From Candidatus Peribacteraceae bacterium (lineage in GTDB: Bacteria > Patescibacteriota > Gracilibacteria > Peribacterales > Peribacteraceae): a DNA stretch of 64,000 bases. The notes beneath the pieces were generated by a model. It searched no databases. It was given only the letters and a program-made list of their open reading frames with translations, and was not told the origin of the DNA. The DNA is taken from contig JAGOTD010000002.1 in the NCBI GenBank assembly GCA_018061945.1, positions 186,001 through 250,000 on the forward strand, given 5' to 3'. Positions 36,724 to 45,435 of the stretch are shown here, piece after piece. The translations under genes were made by a program, and so were the position numbers. How positions within the stretch are numbered: position 1 is the first letter of the stretch; each line of letters starts with the position of its first letter.

Positions 36724-37542
36724 TTATACTGTATTCAAAAATTCCTCAAAATATTTCGACAGCTCCATCACATCGCCGTGAATCGCATCGAATGAAAAAG
36801 TATCGATGGTGCAAATCGGCAGTACTTTTGATGATGTACTGGTAAGAAATGCGCCGTCAAATGTCGCAATGGAGCTGAGTGGAACAGAGCGATGCTCGAC
36901 CGAGTAGCCATGCTTTGCGGCTACTTCCAATACATGCATGCGCGTAATGCCATCGAGAATTTGCTCCAGTGGTGGACTTACAATCACACGATCTTTTAAT
37001 GCGAAGAAATTCGTGCGCGTGCCTTCGGTAATGCAATCTGTGTGATCGAGCAGCAGACAATCGTATGCACCGGCACTTCTTGCTTTGTCGTAGGCGATGT
37101 AACTGCCAAGCATATTGAGTGTTTTTGCCTGCGGAAATAATCGCTCGTAGCGCATCGATGTGACTTGCACGCCATCTCGATACCACTTTTTTTCGGGGAA
37201 TACGGGCGAGAGCGGCAGAATCTGCAGTTCGCAATCCTCCGGCTTTCTTCCTCCAATCAGGAGAATTTTGATATTGAAAGCATCAACAGATGTCTGATTG
37301 ACGAGTTCTATCACAAATTTTTCGATGTCATCAGCAGTATAAGAATGAATGAGACCGATGACCGACGCCGAGTGCATCAGCCGCTTCGCATGATCTTTTA
37401 GAAAATAGGCAGTGCCACGTACAACGCGGATCGACTCGTACACGCCAAAACCGTACGCATACGAAATATTGAAGGTAGAGATAACGGCTTGCTCTATAGG
37501 AAGAACGATACCGTTGCGCGAAAAATGTGTAAATGAAGCCAT
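36724..37542 (-). CDS. Class IV aminotransferase (BCAT/D-amino acid/ADC lyase type)
   Basis: The 272-aa fold-type IV PLP enzyme starts with an N-terminal domain (NISYAYGFGVYESIRVVRG). The PLP-Lys is expected in KTLNMLGSYIAYDKA (about residue 140), followed by EGTRTNFFAL and GITRMHVLEVA, all class-typical. Whether it is a branched-chain aminotransferase, D-amino acid aminotransferase or 4-amino-4-deoxychorismate lyase cannot be decided from sequence. No biosynthetic neighbours are present. Confidence 0.85.
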   Translation of the reverse strand: MASFTHFSRNGIVLPIEQAVISTFNISYAYGFGVYESIRVVRGTAYFLKDHAKRLMHSASVIGLIHSYTADDIEKFVIELVNQTSVDAFNIKILLIGGRKPEDCELQILPLSPVFPEKKWYRDGVQVTSMRYERLFPQAKTLNMLGSYIAYDKARSAGAYDCLLLDHTDCITEGTRTNFFALKDRVIVSPPLEQILDGITRMHVLEVAAKHGYSVEHRSVPLSSIATFDGAFLTSTSSKVLPICTIDTFSFDAIHGDVMELSKYFEEFLNTV

Positions 37543-37622
37543 TTATTGCATAGTAGCGGATGACAAGCCAGTCTGGTATTTGCTTTTTATATTATATTAT
37601 TGTATAATATTGCATTGAGATC

Positions 37623-38810
37623 ATGAAACACATATACCAATACATACGATCGGCAGCAAAGAATGTTCTTTCTCGCAAAGGCCACTCCTTTAGTGATCAA
37701 CTGCCAAAAACTGATCAGGTATCACTACAGCTCATTCGATTGATCACAAAGAAAAGCGTTCAAGATATATATAGTGAGCCAAGAACATGTGCCAGTCTCG
37801 TTGGACTTATGTATACGTCCGATACAGACAAAGGTATTGGCCGAATGAAGAAGGGAAAAGCATTTTCCTATATCGACCACGATGGTAAACGAGTGAAAAA
37901 TCCTGCAACAATAAAACGTATTCGCAGTCTCGTTCTTCCGCCTGCTTGGAACGATGTCTGGATTTGCGCCAACGACAAAGGACATTTGCAAGCAACTGGA
38001 ATCGATGCACGCGGTCGCAAGCAGTATCGGTATCATCCGCTGTGGAACAAGACTCGCAATCTAACCAAATTTCATAGACTCGTGCCGTTTGCGCAGCTAC
38101 TCCCGCGTATTCGTGAGCAAATCAGTCACGACCTACGCAAAACAGGTCTGCCACGAGAGAAAGTATTGGCGACGATTGTTTCGCTGCTAGAAAAAACTCT
38201 TATCCGTATTGGCAACAAAGAATATGCCAAAGATAATCAGTCGTACGGACTGACAACCATGCTCAATAAACATGTAACTGTGGAGGGAAACATGCTCCAA
38301 TTCCGCTTCAAAGGTAAAAGTGGAGTCATACATTCTATTGATCTTGTTGATAAGCAATTAGCCACAATCGTGAAACAATGCCAGCGCGTACCAGGAAAAC
38401 ACTTGTTTGAATATATTGATGATACCGGCAACTGCCAGATAATTGATTCATCGGATGTAAATGCGTATCTGCAATCGGTCCTCGGCGATGAGTACACGGC
38501 AAAGGACTATCGCACCTGGAAGGGGACTGTCCTCATGGCATCGCATCTGCAAGACATTGGCGCTTTTACGACGCAGAAAGATGAAAAAGAAAAAATCCGT
38601 GAGGCAATCAAGCGCGTGTCGCAGACACTTGGCAACACGCCAACTGTCTGCAAAAACTACTACGTTCATCCGGTTGTACTGCAAGCCTATCACGAAGGTT
38701 CGCTACATGTTGTGTTTGCCAAAATGTCAGGCAAAACAGGAGACATGGAATTTTTCAAGCCAGAAGAAAGAGCAGTGTTGCATTTGCTGAAGAATGGAGG
38801 AGGAAAGTAA
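37623..38810 (+). CDS. DNA topoisomerase IB (poxvirus-type)
   Basis: It relaxes supercoils through a 3'-phosphotyrosine intermediate. The 395-aa protein has the N-terminal DNA-clamp domain and a tyrosine-recombinase-like catalytic domain: Arg in IRIGNKEYAKDN, Lys in the KGKSGVIHSI hairpin, Arg in DYRTWKGT and the nucleophile Tyr in CKNYYVHP near residue 350. Such bacterial IB enzymes are scattered and probably exchanged. A TATAAT box precedes the ATG by about 14 bases. Confidence 0.92.
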   Translation: MKHIYQYIRSAAKNVLSRKGHSFSDQLPKTDQVSLQLIRLITKKSVQDIYSEPRTCASLVGLMYTSDTDKGIGRMKKGKAFSYIDHDGKRVKNPATIKRIRSLVLPPAWNDVWICANDKGHLQATGIDARGRKQYRYHPLWNKTRNLTKFHRLVPFAQLLPRIREQISHDLRKTGLPREKVLATIVSLLEKTLIRIGNKEYAKDNQSYGLTTMLNKHVTVEGNMLQFRFKGKSGVIHSIDLVDKQLATIVKQCQRVPGKHLFEYIDDTGNCQIIDSSDVNAYLQSVLGDEYTAKDYRTWKGTVLMASHLQDIGAFTTQKDEKEKIREAIKRVSQTLGNTPTVCKNYYVHPVVLQAYHEGSLHVVFAKMSGKTGDMEFFKPEERAVLHLLKNGGGK

Positions 38811-38823
38811 ATGTTCATGACGG

Positions 38824-38867
38824 ACCTCATCCAGCCTACGGCCACCTTCTCCTGCGAGGAGAAGGAA
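38824..38867 (-). repeat. Double-hairpin repeat, copy 2
   Basis: Reverse complement of 34702-34745 with one change (GGCTGG for GGCCGG). Confidence 0.8.
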
Positions 38868-38906
38868 AGTATATAAAAATTTTCAAGTATAATATTTCTT
38901 AAGATT

Positions 38907-38953
38907 CCTCTCTCCCTGCGGGAGAGAGGTGGCGCATCAGCGCCGGAGTGAGG
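38907..38953 (+). repeat. Double-hairpin repeat, variant
   Basis: CTCTCTCC-CTGC-GGGAGAGAG then GGCGC-ATCA-GCGCC and GGAGTGAGG: the same two-stem layout as copies 1 and 2 with different stem sequences. Confidence 0.7.
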
Positions 38954-39021
38954 CCCGTAAAATCTTCAGCTCCTTTTACTGTTTCAGGTAAAAGCCTTCT
39001 CTATGCTACGATTCTGTCGCT

Positions 39022-39966
39022 ATGCTCGAACTACACCGCAAAATCCTCGGCGATACAGGGCGTAACGATGCGTTTTATGCAGCGTTACAACAATCGATTG
39101 TTCCGGGTAAAAGCGTTGTCTGCGATATCGGTTCTGGAACAGGCTTCTTAAGTTTTCTTGCATCGAGACTCGGAGCCAAAGAATGTCATTTGTTTGAGCA
39201 ATCAGAAGATATGCTTTTATGCCAGGAACTCGCACAGATCAATAAAATTGAGAATCTGAAGTTTCATCACGAACATTCGGGACAATCAGAAGCCAAAATT
39301 CTAGCAGATGTTCTGGTATCCGAAACGCTCGGCAATTATGCGCTGGAAGAAAACATCATCGAATCAGTCGAAGATGCCAAGAGATTCTTAAAAAAAGGCG
39401 CTGTAATTATTCCAGGAAAAATCGAACAGTTTGCGTGCCCTGTTACATCGAAAGAAGTATGGGAAAGTGTGAACGTGTGGGATGCAATTGGTTATGATCT
39501 CGATTTCTCGGCAGCTAAAAATATTTCGCTGCAAAATATGTATGTACGAAGCATCAAGCCGGATCAACTGATGCACGAGAAGCATGCCGTTCAGCTGTGG
39601 GACACCATCGATTTCTCGCAAACGAATGAAAGTGTGCGACAGGCGACAATCAGTTGGAAGTCCAGTCAGGAACAAACCATTTATGGCTTTGCGCTCTGGT
39701 GGAATGCACACCTTATAAAAGGAGTAGAACTGTCGACCAGTCCCTTCGATGTCCCCACGCACTGGGAACAGATTTTTCTGCCGCTGCTTGATCCTATCAA
39801 TTTGGCAGCTGGTGATCGCCTAGAATTAACGCTGATTTCCGATACCTCGCCCGATGTAAAAGTAAATCTAGAGTGGGACGTAACACTTTGGTCGACAGAT
39901 GGTAAGCCACTTACGCATCAGCATTTGGATATGCAACAAGGATTTATCGATATGCCATCAGCCTGA
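39022..39966 (+). CDS. PRMT-like S-adenosylmethionine methyltransferase
   Basis: The 314-aa protein follows protein arginine methyltransferase layout: SAM motif I VCDIGSGTGFLSF, acidic post-I residue in HLFEQSE, a double-E-type loop in VSETLGNYALEEN, and a C-terminal beta-barrel containing PTHWEQIFLPL, which fits the THW loop of PRMTs. Only two segments are weaker than in eukaryotic enzymes: the N-terminal helix is short and the dimerisation arm is hard to see. The substrate is unknown; Gly/Arg-rich or other proteins are candidates. Confidence 0.8.
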   Translation: MLELHRKILGDTGRNDAFYAALQQSIVPGKSVVCDIGSGTGFLSFLASRLGAKECHLFEQSEDMLLCQELAQINKIENLKFHHEHSGQSEAKILADVLVSETLGNYALEENIIESVEDAKRFLKKGAVIIPGKIEQFACPVTSKEVWESVNVWDAIGYDLDFSAAKNISLQNMYVRSIKPDQLMHEKHAVQLWDTIDFSQTNESVRQATISWKSSQEQTIYGFALWWNAHLIKGVELSTSPFDVPTHWEQIFLPLLDPINLAAGDRLELTLISDTSPDVKVNLEWDVTLWSTDGKPLTHQHLDMQQGFIDMPSA

Positions 39967-40110
39967 TCAGAAATACTTGATTGGGCGCCAGTAAATGGGC
40001 CTAAGCGCGAGGTCATGCCAGTGTAAGAACAACAAAGTAAATAGTCATGTCTACGTTGACGTACGGACAAGCGAATACTTGCTAATGAATAGAATTCATT
40101 CGAATCAATA

Positions 40111-40170
40111 CCCGCAGCAGCGATTATCAAATCGCTGTGCACCGTGCGATTTGCGAATCGCACCTGCGGT
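40111..40170. repeat. Twin hairpin repeat
   Basis: CAGCGATTATCAAATCGCTG (40118-40137) and GTGCGATTTGCGAATCGCAC (40144-40163), two near-perfect hairpins in tandem. It is related to 21905-21930. Confidence 0.65.
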
Positions 40171-40233
40171 TCATAAGTGACTATTGTCAAAAGCTGATAG
40201 AACCTCAAATGCTTTCACGCTAGACTGCACATC

Positions 40234-42201
40234 ATGCTCAGCATCTCACGATTTAACATCGAAAAAATTGCTCTCTGTGTATCTATCGCGATTCTCATTC
40301 TCTGGAAAGGCGGAAAAGCCGTCGATGCCACATGGATGGTGGGCACTTTGGCAATTTTTCTCACTACTATCGATTGTCTGCGCAGCCGACCATCCAAGAA
40401 AATTCCCATGGTTCTGTTGTTGCTGATAGGTGCTTGGTGCGTCTGGACCGTGCTCAGTTTTGTAGTATCAACCACCATGAATTACGGACTGGATGAAGTG
40501 TTGCAGACTATCAGCCTGTCGCTTGTTTTCCTCTGGGCACTACGGCGTTCGGGGAATAATGTCGATCGATACTCTCTTGAAGCACGTATTGCACAAACGA
40601 TTTCTGTGGCCGTACTTTTGGCCTGTGCCTTAGGTATTGCGGTGTATATTTTTCAGCCTGTCAGCCGCTTTGTCGGCTCATTTTTTGATTATCGATTTCA
40701 TACCGATTACTGGCCAAATGCATGGGGGGAATTCGTCCTCCTCGCATGGCCGATGCTCGTTTGGACTCTATGGTCCAAGCCTCTTACCAAACTTTCCGGC
40801 TCGTCATTCTGGCTTCGATCTCTCACGATCGGATTGCTCCTGGGTTGTTTGCTGCTGAGCTATTCGCGCGGATCGCTGCTGGCATTGGGCGTTCAGCTAG
40901 TTCTCAGCGCATGTCTTATGGTATTTGGCCGATTGAAACTGCCCATCAAGAAGACAGGTATCGTTCTTGCAACTGCCACTCTCACCGCAGTTATTCTCTT
41001 TGTTGGCATCAATTCCATTCGCTCTCAAACGTATGCTGTGGAATCTGTCATCAAAAAAGCAACGTTCACCTCTGCCGAAAAGGCGTCGTCGGTTTCGGAG
41101 CGCTCGCAGTTTTGGCAGCAAGCAACGACACTCACAAAAGCTCATCCGTTTCTCGGCTGGGGTCCGTACAGTTTCCGGTTTGTACAGCCACAGCTGCAGC
41201 AAGATATTCTGGCAACGACCGATCATCCACACAACGTACTCTTAAAACTTGCAATGGAGCGGGGGATTCCGGCCGCTGTCTTCTTCGGACTGATCTTTCT
41301 GATTGTCTTTGGCCTCCATCTACATTCACTTCGACCATCGAAACGCGAACAGCATGACACAACTACCCGCTGGTTTGTTCTGGCATCGTTTGTCGCTATC
41401 GCCGGTGTCTTGGCACATAACATGATCGACTACAATCTGCAGTTTGTCGGCATATCGTTGCCACTGTGGGTGCTTGCCGGTCTTGGCTCAGGTATTGCAC
41501 TGCGACGCGAGGCAACACTGCAATCCAATGCGGTGACATTTGAACATACCGGACGCCTCTTGGTCGCAGTCATTCTTCTTTCTGTACTGATCATCGAAGG
41601 CCGCTATCTGTATCTTTCTTCTAAAGGCCGCCACGCCGAAGCGGCTGGCGATATGCAAACTGCTCTGGATTATTACGATGCGACGACGCAATCATTGTTT
41701 ACACGAGACACGCTTTTAAGCACTGCCAATTTGCACTTGAAGCGCGGAGAAATGCAAAAGGCGAGTGAGAACATAGAGGCGTATATGAAGCAAAACATCG
41801 AAGATGGCCGCGCCTGGAAATTGAAAGGCAATAGCGAGGAAGCGCAAAACATGTCTCCACGGGAGAGCTACAAACGAGCTTTCGGCATTTTGCGCTACAA
41901 CGATGTATCCACCATAGTGTCCTACGTTCAATTTCTTGAGCAGTCCGATCGAGCCATGCTGGATGATAAACGCAAAGAGATAGAATCGCTGATGAATGAC
42001 TATCAGCTGGCCGTTGAAAATAACGTGCATTTCATTGCACAGTCGTCCAATGTGGAAGCGCTCGTCGAACTGTCGCATGTCATGAGCAAAGCGTATCCAG
42101 ACGAGCGTGAGGCATACGAAGAGCTGGCAGTGAGTGTCATGCAAAAGGCAACGCAGGAGCGAGCGAAGGAGACTGGTCGGCCATCGGGAATATTGTGGTA
42201 A
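40234..42201 (+). CDS. O-antigen ligase (Wzy/WaaL)-family membrane protein with TPR-like tail
   Basis: The 655-aa protein has about ten to twelve membrane helices, with the Wzy_C/O-antigen-ligase loop around residues 270-330: SERSQFWQQATTLTKAHPFLGWG, then the conserved His in TTDHPHNVLLKLAMERG. A C-terminal soluble region (about 455-655) has TPR-like helices (AEAAGDMQTALDYYDA and ANLHLKRGEMQKASENIEA). It likely polymerises or transfers surface glycans or glycosylates pilins. TAGACT lies seven bases before the ATG. Confidence 0.85.
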   Translation: MLSISRFNIEKIALCVSIAILILWKGGKAVDATWMVGTLAIFLTTIDCLRSRPSKKIPMVLLLLIGAWCVWTVLSFVVSTTMNYGLDEVLQTISLSLVFLWALRRSGNNVDRYSLEARIAQTISVAVLLACALGIAVYIFQPVSRFVGSFFDYRFHTDYWPNAWGEFVLLAWPMLVWTLWSKPLTKLSGSSFWLRSLTIGLLLGCLLLSYSRGSLLALGVQLVLSACLMVFGRLKLPIKKTGIVLATATLTAVILFVGINSIRSQTYAVESVIKKATFTSAEKASSVSERSQFWQQATTLTKAHPFLGWGPYSFRFVQPQLQQDILATTDHPHNVLLKLAMERGIPAAVFFGLIFLIVFGLHLHSLRPSKREQHDTTTRWFVLASFVAIAGVLAHNMIDYNLQFVGISLPLWVLAGLGSGIALRREATLQSNAVTFEHTGRLLVAVILLSVLIIEGRYLYLSSKGRHAEAAGDMQTALDYYDATTQSLFTRDTLLSTANLHLKRGEMQKASENIEAYMKQNIEDGRAWKLKGNSEEAQNMSPRESYKRAFGILRYNDVSTIVSYVQFLEQSDRAMLDDKRKEIESLMNDYQLAVENNVHFIAQSSNVEALVELSHVMSKAYPDEREAYEELAVSVMQKATQERAKETGRPSGILW

Positions 42202-42228
42202 ACGATATGGTAGCCTCTGGTAAAGATA

Positions 42229-42260
42229 TGGTAGCCGGCGGTTTAAACCGCCGGCTACCA
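42229..42260. repeat. Perfect 32-bp palindrome
   Basis: TGGTAGCCGGCGGTTT followed by its exact reverse complement; same core as 21750-21779, with the change kept paired on both arms. A partial TGGTAGCC copy precedes it. Confidence 0.85.
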
Positions 42261-42326
42261 TAAAGGTCTATGGACGAAAACAATCAAGGCAGGTCATACT
42301 ATTTACCCTCTTCTTACCACTGAATT

Positions 42327-42884
42327 ATGCGCCGCTCTTCACTCATACTTGTAACCGCTCTCATACTTGTTGCGTGCAACAAAACCCCAGCCGATACATC
42401 GACCGTCCTGCAAACCGATACGATTCGTACTATTACGAAAACGAATGATGAATTGGTCGATCCGATTCACGGAACCGAGGAGTCATTCTCGTATGGCGCG
42501 ATTTCTGGCGTGGATGGCAATAGCGCCAACGGCGTTGGCTATCGCTACGGTTTTTCCGATGGCGCCACAGTCATCACTCTCAACTTAAATGTACCGATCA
42601 CGAAAGGTTCGTACTACATCGGCTGGCTGACTCAAGATGATTCATCGAAAGACTGGATCAAGATGGGCGATTTCTTCGCGCCATTTAACGATGCGCGCCA
42701 CGGCCTCAAGTTTGAAAGTATGGAAAATCTGACCAACTATAAAAATGTGATGGTCACACAGGAGCAGAGCCAAAACCCAGCAACACCCGGAAAGATCGTG
42801 GCAGCAGGCGCTTTGACCATAGTCAAACCTCCGGTCCCACTCAAAAAACCAACGCAACCACCAGCAAGCAAAGCTACGCTGTAA
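42327..42884 (+). CDS. Lipoprotein of unknown function
   Basis: The 185-aa protein has a lipoprotein signal ending in the lipobox LVAC (Cys at residue 17) and a beta-rich body (SYGAISGVDGNSANGVGYRY, then GSYYIGWLTQDD) with a Pro/Lys-rich end. The middle part resembles anti-sigma-anchor-like (DM13-type) domains only weakly. Lgt at 53439 would lipidate it. A convergent 39-aa ORF overlaps its last bases. Confidence 0.7.
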   Translation: MRRSSLILVTALILVACNKTPADTSTVLQTDTIRTITKTNDELVDPIHGTEESFSYGAISGVDGNSANGVGYRYGFSDGATVITLNLNVPITKGSYYIGWLTQDDSSKDWIKMGDFFAPFNDARHGLKFESMENLTNYKNVMVTQEQSQNPATPGKIVAAGALTIVKPPVPLKKPTQPPASKATL

Positions 42885-42993
42885 ACGTTGGCATGGAGAG
42901 GATCATGGCGACCGCAACGAATGCGATGAGTGCCACGTGCGCTAAGACGAGCGGCACAGAAATACTGTTTCTTAACTTTCTCACGTAATTCAT
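42874..42993 (-). CDS. 39-aa single-helix membrane microprotein
   Basis: Translated by hand: it starts MNYVRKLRNSISVPL and continues with one hydrophobic helix (VLAHVALIAFVAVAMIL), ending in MPTFTA. It overlaps the lipoprotein gene convergently by 11 bp. A TATTAT box lies about 22 bases before the ATG. The size, basic N-terminus and single helix resemble the microprotein at 52134. Confidence 0.4.
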   Translation of the reverse strand: MNYVRKLRNSISVPLVLAHVALIAFVAVAMILSMPTFTA

Positions 42994-43336
42994 GCTGAGT
43001 GGGAAATAATAGAAAGCAAGTGATTGTAAATTGAGACAAATAAGTGTCTAGTATCTGTTGTACAACTTGATTGTTCATAAATAAGTATCAAAATGTATAA
43101 TTGTGGCTTTTACTTACCATTAAACACGCCTTGAATGACAAGATTACATGACTTGCTATATTTGTAATATTGTATAATAATGCTATTTAACCACACTAAT
43201 TTACAAAATAAAGGGAGCAGGCATTCTGACTGCGGTACCATAAAATTTACAGATCCGCTGTGCCACGGAGGGCTACTGCTGAAGTGTAGAAATTGATTGA
43301 TTGTTTAGGTAATCATTTTGAATATGATTTTTCTAT
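42994..43336. other. AT-rich non-coding stretch with one nested hairpin
   Basis: No gene is seen. At about 43220-43282 a G+C-richer island can fold with outer arms AGCAG/CTGCT and inner arms GCGG/CCGC. It might be a small RNA or an old tRNA-like remnant. The rest is AT-rich without clear motifs. Confidence 0.35.
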
Positions 43337-43433
43337 CGGGGCGTAGCTCAGTTGGTAGAGCGCCACTGTGCACCGGGGAGGCCGCTGGTTCAAGCTTGTC
43401 GTGAGCACACGAAGGATCCAGTCGCTCCGACCA
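43337..43433 (+). pseudogene. Degenerate tRNA-Pro-like gene with insertion in the T-loop
   Basis: A paired acceptor stem (CGGGGCG/CGCTCCG), A73, encoded CCA and an intact D-arm (GCTC-AGTTGGTA-GAGC) mark a tRNA of proline type. The anticodon arm does not pair (CCACT against GGGGA or CGGGG) and gives no sensible anticodon. The T-arm GCTGG-TTCAAG/T-CCAGT is split by about 22 bp (cttgtcgtgagcacacgaag), a repeat-like sequence. Either a dead tRNA at an integration site or a tRNA with an odd intron; the broken anticodon arm favours the first. Confidence 0.55.
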
Positions 43434-43478
43434 AGTTACGGTATTAGCCATTTCTGTTATTCAATGAAACAATGATAA

Positions 43479-43510
43479 ATCCCTCCAATGTCTTGCGACT
43501 CTGGAGGGAT
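43479..43510 (-). terminator. Terminator-like hairpin after the gene at 43543
   Basis: ATCCCTCCA/TGGAGGGAT, 9 bp, with a 14-nt loop; a short T-rich stretch follows on the minus strand. Confidence 0.6.
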
Positions 43511-43542
43511 GGTTGTGGCTACTTCAACTAAATGAAGCAATA

Positions 43543-43923
43543 TTACGACCCATTTGCGACAACTTTTTTAGCCTTCTTAGGCTTCGCAGAATGAAAAAAC
43601 GTGTTCTTCAGAGATTCTGGTGGCATTCGCTCTCTTGCCTTTCGACCTTCGTCGTAGGCGCGCTTTGCGAGGCCAGTAAGTTCGGTGACTTTGACCTGGA
43701 AAACATCGCTCGCAAGTTTTCGCTGATCATTCCATCCAGCAGCGAACGAATCGCCGATGAATAGAACGTCACCGACTGATTCATCGGGACCAACTGGAAT
43801 CGAACCGATCTCGATTCCAGCGAAGTTTCCGATTCTATCGCGACTCTCGATAGTCATCACTCGACTTGATCCGGGCAAATAATAAAAAATGAACTCTGTA
43901 GGAGCGAGCGCATCACTTATCAT
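43543..43923 (-). CDS. Hypothetical cytoplasmic protein (cassette D)
   Basis: This 126-aa protein is not recognised. The first 70 residues are beta-rich and mention GIEIGSIPVGPDESVGD and FIGDSFAAGWND; the latter resembles the GDS block of SGNH hydrolases but lacks the other blocks, so I do not assign it. The end is Lys/Arg-rich (KAKKVVANGS preceded by FFHSAKPK). AGGAGA lies seven bases before the second ATG, which I take as start. The gene sits in AT-rich DNA beside the broken tRNA. Confidence 0.6.
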   Translation of the reverse strand: MISDALAPTEFIFYYLPGSSRVMTIESRDRIGNFAGIEIGSIPVGPDESVGDVLFIGDSFAAGWNDQRKLASDVFQVKVTELTGLAKRAYDEGRKARERMPPESLKNTFFHSAKPKKAKKVVANGS

Positions 43924-43966
43924 TAGCATTCTCCTAAAAACGGTTTAGTGGATCGTAACTTATAGC

Positions 43967-43994
43967 ATTATAGATTTAATTTGAATTATGTCAA
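43967..43994 (-). promoter_or_regulatory. Promoter of cassette D
   Basis: Minus-strand TTGACA (43989-43994), 16 bp, TATAAT (43967-43972): both hexamers match the sigma70 consensus exactly. Confidence 0.75.
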
Positions 43995-44112
43995 TTAATT
44001 TGACTAGTAAGAATATGTTAAAGCATATGTCCCATAGACATAAACCCATCGCAATTTTTGCAGTGGATCTCTATAGTAGATATCTCAACCATTTTGTCCT
44101 TACCTTTATATA

Positions 44113-45372
44113 ATGCCCGGAACATCAAACCCTAAACGCAAACTATCACTTGGAACTATCTTCTTCACAGTCTTTTTAGATCTCGTGGGTCTTGGCATTG
44201 TCATACCAATTTTTGCGCCGTTATTCCTCAATCACTCCAGCACAATTTTGCCCGCAGCAACACCGGACAACATTCGTTCGATCATTCTGGGAATACTTTT
44301 GGCTTCGTATCCGCTGGCCCAGTTTTTCGGCGCGCCACTGCTTGGCGGCTGGTCGGACAGAGTAGGGCGTAAAAAGGCGCTTGTCGTGTCGCTTATCGGA
44401 ACAGTGATTGGCTACGTGATATTTGCGATGGGAATCGTAATGGGAAATATCTATCTGCTGTTTGCCGGACGTATTATGGATGGTTTTACCGGTGGCAATA
44501 TCTCGATTGCGATGTCGGCGATTGCCGATCAAAGCGATGAAACATCCAGAGCACGCAACTTCGGGCTTGTTGGTATGGCATTTGGCCTTGGCTTTATTTT
44601 GGGTCCATTTATCGGCGGCAAACTGGCAGATCCGACTATTGTGAGCTGGTTTAACGACGCGACACCATTCTGGTTTGCAGCAATACTTAGTACCATCAAT
44701 ATTTTGATGGTCATCTGGCGATTCCGAGAAACACTGCATACCTCTGTGCGACGCGAAATGAGCTTGCTCACAGGCTTTCACAATATCGCCAAAGCATTCA
44801 CAATTCCGAATTTGCGCACGATGTTCATCGTCGTATTTTTCCTCACACTTGGATTTAACTTCTTCACACAATTTTTTCAGGTATTTCTGTACGATAAATT
44901 CAGCTTCACGCAGTCGAATATCGGTGACATCTTTGCCTATGCTGGTATTTGGATTGCTCTGGCTCAAGGAGTTATCATCCGGCCGCTTTCGCGCCGCTTT
45001 TCTCCCACGCAGATATTTTCGTATTCTGCGCTCATTTTAGGCATAGCTCTTCCTGTTCTACTTGTTCCAGACAAAGCAATATATCTGTACATGGTTTTGC
45101 CGTTCGTTGCCGTGGCCAATGGCTTAACCCAGCCGAATATGACAGCGATCATTTCGGGTTTGAGCAGTAAGGAATCGCAGGGTGAAGCACTTGGTATCAA
45201 TCAATCGATTCAATCTCTTGGCCAAGCGATTCCGCCAATCATTGCAGGTTTTATTGTAGCTATCGACCGCAGCTTGCCGATCATGGTATCGGGTGCCTTC
45301 ACGCTGCTGGCATGGTTCTTGTTTGTGACACTCTTTCGCAATAAGTCGCATACCACTTCGCTTTCTTTATAA
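44113..45372 (+). CDS. MFS transporter of the DHA1/TetA-like group
   Basis: The 419-aa protein has twelve predicted membrane helices, MFS motif A between helices 2 and 3 (GGWSDRVGRKKAL), and the drug-antiporter helix-5 type motif (GFILGPFIGG). It resembles tetracycline or multidrug efflux pumps, but the substrate is unknown. No regulator gene is adjacent. Confidence 0.88.
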   Translation: MPGTSNPKRKLSLGTIFFTVFLDLVGLGIVIPIFAPLFLNHSSTILPAATPDNIRSIILGILLASYPLAQFFGAPLLGGWSDRVGRKKALVVSLIGTVIGYVIFAMGIVMGNIYLLFAGRIMDGFTGGNISIAMSAIADQSDETSRARNFGLVGMAFGLGFILGPFIGGKLADPTIVSWFNDATPFWFAAILSTINILMVIWRFRETLHTSVRREMSLLTGFHNIAKAFTIPNLRTMFIVVFFLTLGFNFFTQFFQVFLYDKFSFTQSNIGDIFAYAGIWIALAQGVIIRPLSRRFSPTQIFSYSALILGIALPVLLVPDKAIYLYMVLPFVAVANGLTQPNMTAIISGLSSKESQGEALGINQSIQSLGQAIPPIIAGFIVAIDRSLPIMVSGAFTLLAWFLFVTLFRNKSHTTSLSL

Positions 45373-45435
45373 AAGCTTCGCGGTATAAAAAAAGAAATTT
45401 GTCGAAGTCTAAAACATGGTTCATACTAGGTACCT

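Noticed and set aside
43543-43923. SGNH/GDSL hydrolase assignment for cassette D
   Set aside because: Only a FIGDSFAAGW stretch is similar; the other blocks and the usual length are missing.
44221-44967. 248-aa minus-strand ORF inside the MFS transporter
   Set aside because: It is the reverse shadow of a membrane protein; odd composition and no promoter or start signal.
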